Below are positions 38,521 through 52,317 of a DNA stretch of 64,000 bases, piece after piece; the first letter of the stretch is position 1, and every line of letters starts with the position of its first letter. Under the pieces are notes generated by a model, which ran no database searches, was not told where the DNA came from, and worked only from the letters and a program-made list of their open reading frames with translations. The translations under genes were made by a program, and so were the position numbers. This DNA is from Ehretia macrophylla (Eukaryota > Streptophyta > Magnoliopsida > Boraginales > Ehretiaceae): assembly GCA_037974665.1 (NCBI GenBank), contig CM075773.1:19582146-19646145 (forward strand), read 5' to 3'.

Positions 38521-41500
38521 ACTTTTGCGCTGTTTTTCCAACCCGAATCGTATGTCGTGAGCTGCGAAAAGGACGACAGCCTAATCCATCACATTTCTAT
38601 AACCGAATCCCACGGCGCCTTGGAACGAGACAACTTCACTTCACGTAGAGGCTGGGCCCGCAAACCGAGGGTGTGGCGCTTGGGACCAAGTCTCCGTCAC
38701 TCCGGACCCATAACTTTTGATCGGTAAAGAGTTACGCGGCCCACAGCATACCGTTGGAAAGCTCTCCGAGAGCTCTACGATGGGGCAGCCAAGCCCGCTT
38801 TGCTGTGTCTTTTTTTGGTGCCCAAAATCAAACGTTTTCATCAGTTTCGGGACACTTTTCTTATTTTGCGCTGTTTTTCCGTCCTGGATCGTACGTCGTG
38901 AGCAGCGAAAAGGATGATAGCCTAATCCATCACATTTCTATTACCGAATCCCATGCCACTTTGGAACGAGACAACTTCACTTCACGTAGAGGCTGGGCCC
39001 GCAAACCGAGGGCGTGGTGCTTGGGACCAGGTCTCCGTCGCTCCAGAGCCCATAAATTTTGATCCGTAAGGAGTTTTGCAGCCCACAACATACCGTTGGA
39101 ATGCTCTCCGATAGCTCTACGACGGGGCAGCTAAGCCCGCTTCATTGGGGCTTTTTTCTGAGCCCAAAATCTAACGTGTTCATCAGTTTCGGGACACTTT
39201 TATCCTTTTGCGCTATTTTTCCATCCCGGATCGTACGTCGTGAGCTGCGAAAAGGACAACAGCCTAATCTATCACATTTCTATAACTGAATCCCACGGCG
39301 CTTTGGAACGAGACAACTTCACTTCACGTAGAGGCTGGGCCCGCAAACCGAGGTCGTGTGGCTTGGGACCAGGTCTCTGTCACTCCGGAGCCCATAACTT
39401 TTGATTCGCATGGAGTTACGCGGCCCACAGCATACTGTTGGAAAGCTCTCCGAGAGCTCTATGACGGGGTAGCCAAGCCCGCTTTGCTGGGTCTTTTTTC
39501 GGTGCCCAAAATCTAACGTTTTCAACAGTTTCGGTACACTTTTCTTCTTTTGCGCTGTTTTTCCGTCCCGGATCGTACGTCGTGAGCTGCGAAAAGGACG
39601 ACAGCCTAATCCATCACATTTCTATTACCGAATCCCACGGCGCCTTGGAACGAGACAACTTCACTTCACGTAGAGGCTGGGCCCGCAATCCGAGGGCGTG
39701 GTGCTTGGGACCAGGTCTCCGTCACTCCAGAGCCCATAAATTTTGATCCGTAAGGAGTTTCGCTGCCCACAACATACCGTTGGAATGCTCTCCGATAGCT
39801 CTACGACGGGGCAGCTAAGCCCGCTTCGTTGGGGCTTTTTTCTGAGCCCAAAATCTAACGTGTTCATCAGTTTTGGGACACTTTTATCCTTTTTCGCTAT
39901 TTTTCCATCCCGGATCGTACGTCGTAAGCCGCGTAAAGGACGACAGCCTAATCCAACACATTTCTATAACCGAATCCCACGGCGCCTTGAAACGAGACAA
40001 CTTCACTTCACGTAGAGGCTGGGCCCGCAAAGCGAGGGCGTGGCGCTTGGGACCAGGTCTCCGTCGCTCCAAAGCCCATAACTTTTGATTCGTAAGGGGT
40101 TACGCGGCCCACCGCATACCGTTGGAAAGCTCTCCGAGAGCTCTACGACGGGACAGCTAAGCCCGCTTCGTTGGGGCTTTTGTCGGAGCCCAAAATCGAA
40201 TGTTTTCTTCTGTTTTGGGACACTTTTATCCTTTTGCGATGTTTTTTCGTCCCGGATCGTACGTCGTGAGCTGCGAAAAGGACGACAGCCTAATCCATCA
40301 CATTTCTATTACCGAATCCCACGGAGCCTTGGAACGAGACAACTTCACTTCACGTAGAGGCTGGGCCCGCAAACCGAGGGCGTGGCGCTTGGGACAAGGT
40401 CTCTGTCACACCGGAGCCCATAACTTTTGATCCGTAAGGAGTTTTGCGGCCCACAGCATACCGTTGGAAAGTTCTCCGAGAGCTCTACGACGGGGCAGAC
40501 AAGCCCGCTTGGCTGGGGCTTTTCTTGGAGCCCAAAACTGAACGTTTTCATCAGTTTTGGGACACTTTTATCCTTTTGCGCTATTTTTCCGTCCCGGATC
40601 GTACGTCATGAGCCGCGTAAAGGACGACAGCTTAATCCATCACATTTCTATAACCGAATCCCACGGCTCCTTGGAACGAGACAACTTCACTTCACGTAGA
40701 GGCTGGGCCCGCAAAGCTAGGGCGTGGCGCTTGGGACCAGGTCTCCGTCGCTCCAGAGCCCTTAACTTTTGATTCGTAAGGGGTTACGCGGCCCACAGCA
40801 TACCGTTGGACAGCTCTCCGAGGGCTCTACGATGGGGCAGCTAAGCTCGCTTCGTTGGTGCTTTTTTCGTAGCCCAAAATCGAACGTTTTCATCAGTTTC
40901 GGGACACTTTTATCCTTTTGCGCTGTTTTTCCGTCCCGGATCGTACGTCGTGAGCTGCGAAAAGGACGACAGCCTAATCCATCACATTTCTATTACCGAA
41001 TCCCACGGAGCATTGGAAAGAGACAACTTCACTTCACGTAGAGGCTGGGCCTGCAAACCGAGGGCGTGGCGCTTGGGACAAGGTCTCCGTCGCTCCGGAG
41101 CCCATAACTTTTGATCCGTAAGGAGTTTCGCGGCCCACAACATACCGTTGGAAAGCTCTCCGAGAGATCTATGACGGGGAAGCTAAGCTCGCTTTGTTGG
41201 GGATTTTTTCTAAGCCCAAAATCAAACATTTTTATCAGTTTCGGGACACTTTTATCCTTTTACGCTGTTTTTCGGTCCCGGATCGTACGTCGTGAGCTGT
41301 GAAAAGGACGACAGCCTAATCCATCACATTTCTATTACCGAATCCCACGGCGCCTTGGAACGAGACAACTTCCCTTTACGTAGAGGCTGGGCCCGCAAAC
41401 CGAGGGCGTGGCGCTTGGGACTAGCTCTCCGTGGCTCCAGAGCCCATAACTTTTGATCCGTAAGGAGTTACGCGGCCCACAGCATACCGTTGGAAAGCTC

Positions 41501-44500
41501 TCCGAGAGCTCTGTGACAGGGCAGCTAAGCCCGCATTGCTGGGGCTTTTTTCAGAGTCCAAATTCGAACGTTTTTTTCAGTTTCGGGATACTTTTATCCT
41601 TTTGCGCTATTTTTTCATCCCGGATCGTACGTCGTGAGCATCGAAAAGGACGACAGCCTAATCCATCACATTTCTATAACTGAATCCCACGGCACCTTGG
41701 AACGAGACAACTTCACTTCATGTAGAGGCTGGGCCCGCAAACCGAGGGCATGGCGCTTGGGACCAGGTCTACGTCGCTCCGGAGCCCATTACTTTTGATC
41801 CGTAAGGAGTTACGCGGCCTACAGCATACCGTTGGAAAGCTCTCCAAGAGCTCTATGACGAGACAGCTAAGTTCGTATTGCTGGGGTTTTTTTCGGAGCC
41901 CAAAATCAAACGTTTTCATCAGTTTTGGGATACTTTTATCCTTTTGCGCTGTTTGTTCGTCCCGGATCGTACGTCGTGAGCTACGAAAAGGACGACAGCC
42001 TAATCCATCACATTTCTATAACCGAATCCCACGGCACCTTGAAACGAGACAACTTCAATTCACGTAGAGGCTGGGCCTGCAAAGCGAGGGCGTGGCGCTT
42101 GGGACCAGGTCTCCGTCGCTCCAAAGCCCATAACTTTTGATTCGTAAGGGGTTACGCAGCCCACACCATACCGCTGGAAAGCTTTCCGAGAGCTTTACGA
42201 CAGGGTAGCTAAGTCCGCTTCGTTGGGGCTTTTTCCGTAGCCCAAAATCGAACGTTTTCATCTGTTTCGGGACACTTTTATCCTTTTGCACTGTTTTTCC
42301 GTCCCGGATCGTACGTCGTGAGCTGCGAAAAGGACGACAGCCTAATCCATCACATTTCAATTACAGTATCCCACGGAGCCTTGGAACGAGACAACTTCAC
42401 TTCACGTAGAGGTTGGGCCGGCAAACCGAGGGCGTGGCGCATGGGATAAGGTCTCCGTCGCTCCGGAGCCCATAACTTTTGATCCGTAAGGAGTTTCGCG
42501 GCCCACAGCATACCGTTGGAAAGCTCTCCGAGAGCTCTACAACGGGGCAGCCAAGCCACTTGGCTGGGGCTTTTTTTGGAGCCCAAAATTGAGCGTTTTT
42601 ATCAGTTTTGGGACACTTTTATACTGTTGGACAGTTTTTCCGTCCCGGATCGTACGTCGTGAGCCGCGTAAAGGTCGACAGCCTAATCCATCACATTTCT
42701 AAAACTGAATCCCACGGCGCCTTGGAACGAGACAACTTCACTTCACCTAGAGGCTGGGGCCGCAAAGCGAGGGCGTAGCGCTTGGGACCAGGTCTCCGTC
42801 GCTCCAGAGCCCATAACTTTTGATTCGTCAGGGGTTACGCGGCCCACATTATACCGTTGGGAAGCTCTCCAAGAGCTCTATGATGGGGCAGCTAAACCTG
42901 CTTCGTTGGGGCTTTTTCGTAGCCCAAAATCGAACGTTTTCATCAGTTTCGGGACACTTTTATCCTTTTGCTCTGTTTTACCGTCCCGGATCGTACGTCA
43001 TGAGCTGCGAAAAGGACGACAGCCTAATCCATCACATTTCTATTACCGAATCCCATGGAGCCTTCGAAAGAGACCACTTCACTTCACGTAGAGGCTGGGC
43101 CGGCAAACCGAGGGCGTGGCGCTTGGGACAAGGTCTCCGTCGCTCCGGAGCCCTTAACTTTTGATCCGTAAGGCGTTTCGTGCCCCACAACATACCGTTG
43201 GAAAGCTCTCCGAGAGCTCTACGACGGGGAAGAAAATCCCGAATGGCTAGGGCTTTTTTCGGTGCCCAAAATTGATCATTTTCATCAGTTTCGGGACACT
43301 TTTATCCTTTTGCGCTATTTTTTCGTCCCGGATCGTACGTCGTGAGCTGCGAAAAGGACGACAGCCTAATCCATCACATTTCTATAACCGAATCCCAGGG
43401 TGCCTTGGAATGAGACAACTTCACTTCACATAGAGGCTGGGCCCGCAAACCGAGGGCGTGGCGCTTGGGACCAAGTCTCTGTCGCTCCGGAGCCCATAAC
43501 TTTTGATCTGTAATGAGTTTCGCGGCCCACAGCATACCGTTGAAAAGCTCTCCGAGAGCTCTACGACGGGACATCTAAGCCCGCTTCGTTGGGGCATTTT
43601 TTCGGTGCCCAAAATCGAACGTTTTCATCAGTTTCGGGAAACTTTTATCTTTTTGCGCTGTTTTTCCATCCCGGATCGAACGTCGTGAGCTGCGAAAAGG
43701 ACAACAGCCTAATTCATCACATTTCTATTACCGAATCCCATGGCGCCTTGGAACGAGACAACTTCACTTCACGTAGAGGCTGAACCCGTAAACCGAGGGC
43801 GTGGCTCTTGGGACCAGGTCTTCATCGCTCCGAAGCCCATAACTTTTGATCCGTAAGGAGTTACGCGACCCACAGCACACCGTTAGAAAGCTCTCTGACA
43901 GCTCTACGACGGGGCAGCTAAGCTCGCTTTGCGGGGGCTTTTTTCGGAACCCAAAATCGAACGTTTTCATCAGTTTTGGGACACTTTTATCCTTTTGTGT
44001 TGTTTTTCCATCCCGAATCGTATGCCGTGAGCTGCGAAAAGGGCGACAGCCTAATCCAACACATTTCTATAACCGACTCCCACTGCCCCTTGGTACGTGA
44101 CAACTTCACTTCACGTACAGGCTGGGCCCGCAAACCGAGGGTGTGGCGCTTGGGACCAAGTCTCCATCACTCCGGAGCCCATAACTTTTGATCCGTAAGG
44201 AGTTACGCGGCCCACAGCATACCGTTGGAAAGCTCTCTGAGAGCTCTACGATGGGGCAGCCAAGCCTACTTTGTTGGGTCTTTTTTCGGTGCCCAAAATC
44301 GAACGTTTTCATCAGTTTCGGGACACTTTTCCTCTTTTGCGCTATTTTTCCGTCCCGGATCGTACGTCGTGAGCTGCGAAAAGGACGATAGCCTAATCCA
44401 TCACATTTCTATTACCGAATCCCATGGCGCCTTGGAACGAGACAACTTCACTTCACGTAGAGGCTGGGCCCGCAAACCGAGGGCGTGGCACTTCGGACCA

Positions 44501-47500
44501 AGTCTCCGTCGCTCCGGAGACCATAACTTTTGATCCGTAAGGAGTTACGCGGCCCACAGCATACCGTTGGAAAGCTCTCAGAGAGCTCTATGACGGGGCA
44601 GCTGAGCCCGCTTTGCTGGGGCCTTTTTCTAAGCCCAAAATCAAACGTTTTCATCAGTTTCGGGACACTTTTATCCTTTTGCGCTGTTTTTCCGTCACGA
44701 ATCGTAAGTCTTGAGCTGCGAATAGGACGACAGCCTAATCTATCACATTTCTATTACCGAATCCCACGGTGCCTTGGACCAAGACAACTTCACTTTAAGT
44801 AGAGGCTAGGCCCGCAAACCGACGGCGTGGCGCTTGGGACCAGCTCTCCGTCGCTCTAGAGCCGATAACTTTTGATCCGTAAGGTGTTACGCGGCCCACA
44901 GCATACCGTTGGAAAGCTCTCCGAGAGCTCTATGACGGGGCAGTTAAGTTCGCTTTGCTGGGCCTTTTTTCGGAGCCCAAAATCAAACATTTTCATCAGT
45001 TTTGGGATACTTTTATCCTTTTGCGCTGTTTTTTCGTCCCGGATCGTACGACGTGAGCTACTAAAAGGACGACATTCTAATCCATCACATTTCTATAACC
45101 GAATCCCATGGCACCTTGAAACGAGACAACTTCACTTCATGTTGAGGCTGGGCCAGCAAAGCGAGGGCGTGGCGCTTGGGACCAGGTCTCCGTCGCTCCA
45201 GAGCCCATAACTTTTGATTCGTAAGGGGTTCCGCGGCCCACAGCATACCGTTGGAAAGCTTTCCGAGAGCTCTACGACGGGGCAGCTAAGCTCGCTTCGT
45301 TGGGGCTTTTTCTGTAGCCCAAAATCGAACGTTTTCATTAGTTTCGGGACACTGTTATCCTTTTGTGAAGTTTTTCCGTGCCGGATCGTACGTCGTGAGC
45401 TGCGAAAAGGACGACACCCTAATCCCTCACATTTCTATTACCGAATCCCACGGAGCCTTGGAACGAGACAACTTCACATCACGTAGAGGCTGGGCCCGCA
45501 AACCGAGGGTGTGGCGCTTGGGACCAAGTCTCCGTCACTCCGGAGCCCATAACTTTTGATTTGTAAGGAGTTACGCGGCCCACAGCATACCGTTGGAAAA
45601 CTCTCCGAGAGCTCTACGACGGGGCAGCCAAGCTAGCTTTGCTGGGTCTTTTTTCGGTGCCCAAAATCTAACGTTTTCAATAGTTTCGGTACACTTTTCT
45701 TCTTTTTCGCTGTTTTTTCGTCCCGGATCGCACGTTGTGAGCTACGAAAAGGACGACAGCCTAATCCATCACATTTCTATTACTGAATCCCACGGCGCCT
45801 TGGAACGAGACAACTTCACTTCACGTAGAGGCTGGGCCCGCAAACCGACGGCGTGGCGCTTGGGACCAGGTGTCCGTCGCTCCAAAGCCCATAAATTTTG
45901 ATCCGTAAGGAGTTTCACAGCCCACAACATACCGTTGGAATGCTCTCCGAGAGCTCTACGACGGGGCAGCTAAGCCCGCTTCGTTGGGGCTTTTTTTTGA
46001 GCCCAAAATTGAACGTGTTCATCCGTTTCGTGACACTTTTATCCTTTTGCGCTGTTTTTCCATCCCGGATCGTACGTCGTGAGCTACGAAAAGGACGACA
46101 GCCTAATCCATCACATTTCTATAACCGAATCCCACGGCGCCTTGGAACGAGACAACTTCACTTCACGCAGAGGCTGGCCCCGCAAACCGAGGGTGAGGCG
46201 CTTGGGACCAAGTCTCCGTCACTCCGGAGCCCATAACTTTTGATCCGTAAGGAGTTACGCTTCCCACAGCATACCGTTGGAAAGCTCTCCGAGAGCTCTA
46301 CGACGAGGCAACCAAGCCCGCTTTGCTGGGTCTTTTTTCGGTTCCCAAAATCTAACGTTTTCAACAGTTTCGGTACACTTTTCTTCTTTTGCGCTGTTTT
46401 TCCGTCCCGGATCGTACGTCGTGAGGTGCGAAAAGGACGACAGCCTAATCCATCACATTTCTATTACCGAATCCCTCAGCGCCTTGGAACGAGACAACTT
46501 CACTTCACGTAGAGGCTGGGCCCGCAAACCGAGGGCGTGGCGCATGGGACCAAGTCTCCGTCGCTCCGGAGCCCATAACTTTTGATCCATAAGGAGTTAC
46601 GCGGCCCACAGCATACCGTTGGAAAGCTCTCTGAGAGCTCTACGACGGGGCAGCTAAGCTCGCTTTGCTTGGGCTTTTTTCTAAGCCCAAAATCAAACGT
46701 TTTCATCATTTTTAGGACACTTTTATCCTTTTGCGCTGTTTTTCCGTCCTGGATCGTACGTTGTGAGCTACGAAAAGGACGACAGCCTAATCCATCACAT
46801 TTCTATTACCGAATCCCACGGCGCCTTGGAACGAGACAACTTCACTTCACGTAGAGTTTGGGCCAGCAAACCGAGGGCATGGCGCTTGGGACCAACTCTC
46901 CGTCGCTCCGGAGCCCATAACTTTTGATCCGTAAGGAGTTACGCGGCATACAGCAGACCGATGGAAAGCTCTCCGAGAGTTCTACGACAAGACGGCTAAG
47001 CCTGCATTGTTGGGGCTTTTTTTGGGGCAGAAAATCGAACGTTTTCATCAGTTTCGGGATACTTTTATCCTTTTGCGCTGTTTTTCAGTCCCGGATCGTA
47101 AGTCGTGAGCTGCGAAAAGGACGACAGCCTAATCCATCACATTTCTATAACCGAATCCCACGGTACCTTGGAACGAGACAACTTCACTTCACGTAGAGGC
47201 TGGGCCCGCAAACCGAGGGCGTCGCGCTTGGGACCAGGTCTCCGTCACTCCGAAGCCCATAACTTTTGATCCGTAAGCGGTTACGTGGCCCACAACATAC
47301 CGTTGGAAAGCTCTACGAGAGTTCTACGACGGGGAAGCTAAACCCGCATCGTTGGTGCTTCTTTTGGAGCCCAAAATCAAACGTTTTTATTAGTTTCGGG
47401 ATACTTTTCTTCTTTTGCGCTGTTTTTTCGTCCAGGATCGTACGTCGTGAGCTGCGAAAAGGACGACAACCTAATCCATCACATTTCTATTGCCGAATGC

Positions 47501-50500
47501 CACGGCACCTTGGAACGAGACAACTTCACTTCACGTAGAGGCTGGGCCCGCATATCGAGGGCGTGGCGCTTGGGACAAGGTCTCTGTTGCTCCGGAGCCC
47601 ATAACTTTTGATGCGTAAGGGGTTACGTGGCCCACAACATACCGTTGGAAAGCTCTCTGAGAGCTCTACGACGGGGTAGCCAATCCTGCTTTGCTGTGGC
47701 TTTTTTCGGAACACAAAATCGAATGTTTTCATCAGTTTTGGGACACTTTTAACCTTTTGCGCTGTTTTTTTCCGTCCCGGATCGTACGTCGTGAGATGCG
47801 AAATGGACGACAGCCTAATCCATCACATTTCTATTACCGAATCCCACCGCGCCTTGGAACGAGACAACTTCACTTCACGTAGAGGCTGGGCCCGCAAACC
47901 GAGGGCGTGGGGCTTGGGGCCAAGTTTCCGTCGCTCCAGAGCCCATAACTTTTGATCCGTAAGGAGTTATGCGGCCCACAGCATACCGTTGGAAAGCTCT
48001 CCGAGAGCTCTACGACGGGGCAGCTAAGCTCACTTTGCTGGGGCTTTTTTCGGAGCCCAAAATCGAACGTTTTCATCAGTTTCGGGATACTTTTATCCTT
48101 TTGCGCTGTTTTTCTGTCCCGGATCGTACGTCGTGAGCTGCGAAAAGGACGACAGCCTAATCCATCACATTTCCATTACCGAATCCCACGGCGCCTTGGA
48201 ACGAGACAACTTCACTTCACGTAGAGGCTGGGCCCGCAAACCGAGGGCGTGGGGCTTGGGACCAAGTCTCCGTCGCTCCAGAGCCCATAACTTTTGATCC
48301 GTAAGGAGTTACGCGGCCCACAGCATACCGTTGGAAAGCTCTCCGAGAGCTCTATGACGGGGCAGCTAAACTCGCTTTGCTGGAGCTTTTTTCTAAGCCC
48401 AAAATCAAAAGTTTTCATCAGTTTCGGGACACTTTTATCCTTTTACGCTGTTTTTCCGTCCCGAATCGTATGTCGTGAGCTGCAAAAAGGACGACAGCCT
48501 AATCCATCACATTTCTATAACCGAATCCCACGGCGCCTTGGAACAAGACAACTTCACTTCACGTAGAGGCTGGGCTCGCAAACCGAGGGTGTGGCGCTTG
48601 AGACCAAGTCTCCGTCACTCAGGAGCCCATAACTTTTTATCCGTAAGGAGTTACGCGGCCCACAGCATACCGTTGGAAAGCTCTCTGAGAGCTCTACGAC
48701 GAGGCAGCCAAGCCCGCTTCGCTGGGTCTGTTTTCGGTGCCCAAAATTGAACGTTTTCATCAGTTTCGGGACACTTTTCTTCTTTTGCGCTGTTTTTCCG
48801 TCCCGGATCGTACGTCGTGAGCTGCGAAAAGGACGACAGCCTAATCCATCACATTTCTATTACCGAATCCCATGGCGCCTTGGAACGAGACAACTTCACT
48901 TCACGTAGAGGCTAGACCCGCAAACCGAGGGCGTGGCTCTTCGGACCAAGTCTCCGTCGCTCTGGAGCCCATAACTTTTGATCCTTAAGGAGTTACGCGG
49001 CCCACAGCATACCGTTGGAAATCTCTCCGAGAGCTCTATGACGAGGCAGCTAAGCTCGCTTTGTTGGGATTTTTTTCTAAGCCCAAAATCAAACGTTTTC
49101 ATCAGTTTCGGGACACTTTTATCCTTTTGCGCTGTTTTTCCGTCCCGGATCGTACGTCGTGAGCTGCGAAAAGGACGACAGCCTAATCCATCACATTTCT
49201 ATTACTGAATCCCACGGCGCCTTGGAATGAGACAACTTCACTTCACGTAGAGGCTGGGACCGCAAACCGAGGGCGTGGCGCTTGGGACCAGCTCTCCGTC
49301 GCTCCGAAGCCCATAACTTTTGATCTGTAAGGAGTTACGCGGCCCACAGCATACCGTTGGAAAGCTCTCCGAGAGCTCTACGACGGGGCAGCTAAGCCTG
49401 CTTTGCTGGGGCTTTTTTCGAAGTCCAAAATTGAACGTTTTCATCAGTTTCGGGATACTTTTATCCTTTTGCGCTGTTTTTCCGTCCCGGATCGTACGTC
49501 GTGAGCTGCGAAAAGGACAAAAGCCTAATCCATCACATTTCTATAACCGAATCCCACGGCGCCTTGGAACGAGACAACTTCACTTCACGTAGAGGCTGGA
49601 CCTGCAAAACGAGGGCGTGGCGCTTGGGACCAGGTCTCCGTCGCTCCGGAGCCCAGAACTTTTGATCCGTAAGGAGTTACGCAGCCCACAACATACCATT
49701 GGAAAGCTCTCCGAGAGCTCTATGACGGGGCAGCTAAGTTCTCTTCACTGGGGTTTTTTTCAGAGCCCAAAATCAAACGTTTTCATAAGTTTTGGGATAC
49801 TTTTATCCTTTTGCGCTGTTTGTTCGTCTCGGATCGTACGTCGTGAGCTACGAAAAGGACGACAGCCTAATCCATCACATTTCTATAACCGAATCCCACG
49901 GCACCTTGAAACGAGACAACTTCACTTCACGTAGAGGCTGGGCCCGCAAAGCGAGGGCGTGGCGCTTGGGACCAGGTCTCCGTCGCTCCAGAGCCCATAA
50001 CTTTTGATTCGTAAGGGGTTACGCGGCCCACAGCATACTGTTGGAAAGCTTTCCGAGAGTTCTACGACGGGCAGCTAAGCCCGCTTTGTTGGGGCTTTTT
50101 CCGTTGCCCAAAATCGAACGTTTTCATCAATTTCGGGACACTTTTATCCTTTTGCGCTTTTTTTCCATCCCGGATCGTACGTCGTGAGCTGCGAAAAGGA
50201 AAACAGCCTAATCCATCACATTTCTATTACCGTATCCAGCGGAGCCTTGGAACGAGACAACTTCACTTCACGTAGAGGCTGGGCCTGCAAAACGAGGGCG
50301 TGGCCCTTGGGACCAGGTCTCCGTCGCTCCAGAGCCCATAACTTTTGATCCGTAAGGAGTTTTGCGGCCCACAACATACCGTTGGAAAGCTCTCCGAGAG
50401 CTCTACGACGGGGTAGCCAAGCCCTCTTTGCTGGTTCTTTTTTCGGTGCCCAAAATCTAACGTTTTCAACAGTTTCGGTACACTTTTCTTCTTTTGCGCT

Positions 50501-52309
50501 GTTTTTTCTTCCCGGATCGTATGTCGTGAGCTGCGAAAAGGACGACGACAGCCTAATCCATCACATTTCTATTACCGAATCCCACGACTCCTTGGAATGA
50601 GACAACTTCACTTCACGTAGAGGCTGGGCCCGCAAACCGAGGGCGTGGCGCTTGGGACCAAGTTTCCGTCGCTCCAGAGCCCATAACTTTTGATCCGTAA
50701 GGATTTACGCGGCCCACAACATACCGTTGGAAAGCTCTCCGAGAGCTCTACGACGGGGCAGCTAAGCTTGCTTTGCTAGGGCTTTTTCTAAGCCCAAAAT
50801 CAAACGTTTTCATCAGTTTTGGGACACTTTTATCCTTTTACGCTGTTTTTCCGTCCCGGATCGTACGTCGTGAGCTGCGAAAATGACGACAGCCTAATCC
50901 ATCACATTTGCATTACCGAATCCCACGGCGCCTTGGAACGAGACAACTTCACTTCACGTAGAGGCTGGGCCCGCAAACCGAGGGCATGGCGCTTGGGACC
51001 AAGTCTCCGTCGCTCTAGAGCCCATAACTTTTGATCCGTAAGGAGTTACGCGGCCCACAGCATACCGTTGGAAAGCTCCCCGAGAGCTCTACGACGGGGC
51101 AGCTAAGCTCGCTTTGCTGGGGCTTTTTTCTAAGCCCAAAATCAAACGTTTTCATCAGTTTTGGGACACTTTTATCCTTTTGCGCTGTTTTTCCGTCCCG
51201 AATCGTATGTCGTGAGCTGCGAAAAGGACGACAGCCTAATCCATCACATTTCTGTAACCGAATCCCACGGCGCCTTGGAACGAGACAACTTCACTTCACG
51301 TAGAGGTTGGGCCCGCCAACAGAGGTTGTGGCGCTTGGGACCAAGTCTCCGTCACTCCGGAGCCCATAACTTTTGATCCGTAAGGAGTTACGCGGCCCAC
51401 AGTATACTGTTGGAAAGCTCTCTGAGAGCTCTACGACGGGGCAGCCAAGCCCGCTTTGCTGGGTCTTTTTTCGGTGCCAAAAATTGAACGTTTTCATCAG
51501 TTTCGGGACACTTTTCTTCTTTTGCGCTGTTTTTCCGTCCCATATCGTACGTCGTGAGTTACGAAAAGGACGACATCATAATCCATCACATTTCTATAAC
51601 CGAATCCCACGGCACCTTGAAACAAGAAAACTTCACTTCACGTAGAGGCTGGGCCCGCAAAGCGAGGGCGTGGCGCTTGGGACCAGGTCTCCGTCGCTCC
51701 GAAGCCCATAACTTTTGATTCGTAAGGGGTTACGCGGCCCACAGCATACCGTTGGAAAGCTTTCTGAGAGCTCTACGACGGGGCAGCTAAGCCCGCTTTG
51801 TTGGGGCTTTTTTCGTAGCCCAAAATCGAACGTTTTCATCAGTTTCGGGACACTTTTATCCTTTTGCGCTGTTTTTCCATCCCAGATCGTACGTCGTGAG
51901 CTGCGAAAAGGACAACAGCCTAATCCATCACATTTCTATTACCGTATCCCACGGAGCCTTAGAACGAGACAACTTCACTTCATGTAGAGGCTAGGCCCTT
52001 AAACCGATGGCTTGGCGCTTGGGACAAGGTCTCCGTCGCTCCGTAGCCCATAACTTTTGATCCGTAAGGAGTTTCGCGGCCCATAGCAATCCATTGGAAA
52101 GTTCTCCGAGAGCTCTACGATGGGGCAGCCAAGCTCGCTTGGCTGGGACTTTTTTTGGAGCCCAAAATTGAACATTTTTATTAGTTTCGGGACACTTTTG
52201 TCCTTTTGCGCTGTTTTTTCGTCCCGGATCGTACGTCGTGAGCCGCGTAAAGGACGACAGCCTAATCCATCACATTTCTATAACCGAATCCCACGGCGCG
52301 TTGGAAGGA

Positions 52310-52317
52310 GACAACTT
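52310..52317. other. Satellite / LTR junction with 8-bp microhomology
   Basis: GACAACTT belongs equally to the satellite (compare GAGACAACTTCACTTCACG in neighbouring monomers) and to the LTR (GTGACAACTTGTGTGCC at 63389-63405). Sequence to the left is satellite and sequence to the right is LTR. The satellite consensus TTGGAACGAGACAACTT and the LTR TTGAACGTGACAACTT are similar over a longer stretch. The join therefore lies in a short region of imperfect homology. Confidence 0.9.

Larger units (their letters stand above)
1..52317. repeat. Satellite array, ~341-bp monomer, ~153 head-to-tail copies
   Basis: Landmarks recur about every 341 bp without interruption, always in the same order and orientation. 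They are CATAACTTTTGATCC, then CATACCGTTGGAAAGCTC, then a homopolymer T run followed by GGAGCCCAAAATC, then GGATCGTACGTCGTGAG, then CACGTAGAGGCTGGGCC. I saw no inverted monomer and no inserted foreign DNA. The array is open at the left edge and ends at the LTR junction on the right. It looks clearly more GC-rich than the DNA to its right. The period is close to two nucleosome repeats (about 2 x 170 bp), as in many plant centromeric or heterochromatic satellites; that functional reading is inference. Because 341 is not a multiple of three, long open frames do not stay in phase between monomers. I do not recognise the satellite as a named family. Confidence 0.97.
30118..52317. repeat. Family B satellite block
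   Basis: From about 30118 every monomer carries the alternative set of variants: GATCCGTAAGGAG, CGGAGCCCATAAC, GAGGGCGTGGCGCTTGGG, TATCCTTTTGCGCTG, GCGAAAAGGACGACAGCC and CCTTGGAACGAGACAACTTC. Within B, some monomers end in TTCTAAGCCCAAAATCAAACG and others in TCGGAGCCCAAAATCGAACG. A further variant has GATTCGTAAGGGGTT, often preceded by GCCGCGTAAAGGACGAC. These subtypes recur at integer monomer spacings. No family A monomer was seen inside this block. Confidence 0.9.

Noticed and set aside
1-52317. CRISPR array or bacterial repeat locus
   Set aside because: The repeats are about 341 bp, contiguous and without unique spacers. The flanking DNA holds plant LTR retrotransposon parts.
1-52317. 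rDNA intergenic spacer subrepeats
   Set aside because: A 52-kb stretch has no rRNA gene sequence, and the two-family satellite structure is not what spacer subrepeats show. I could not exclude distant spacer ancestry without a search.
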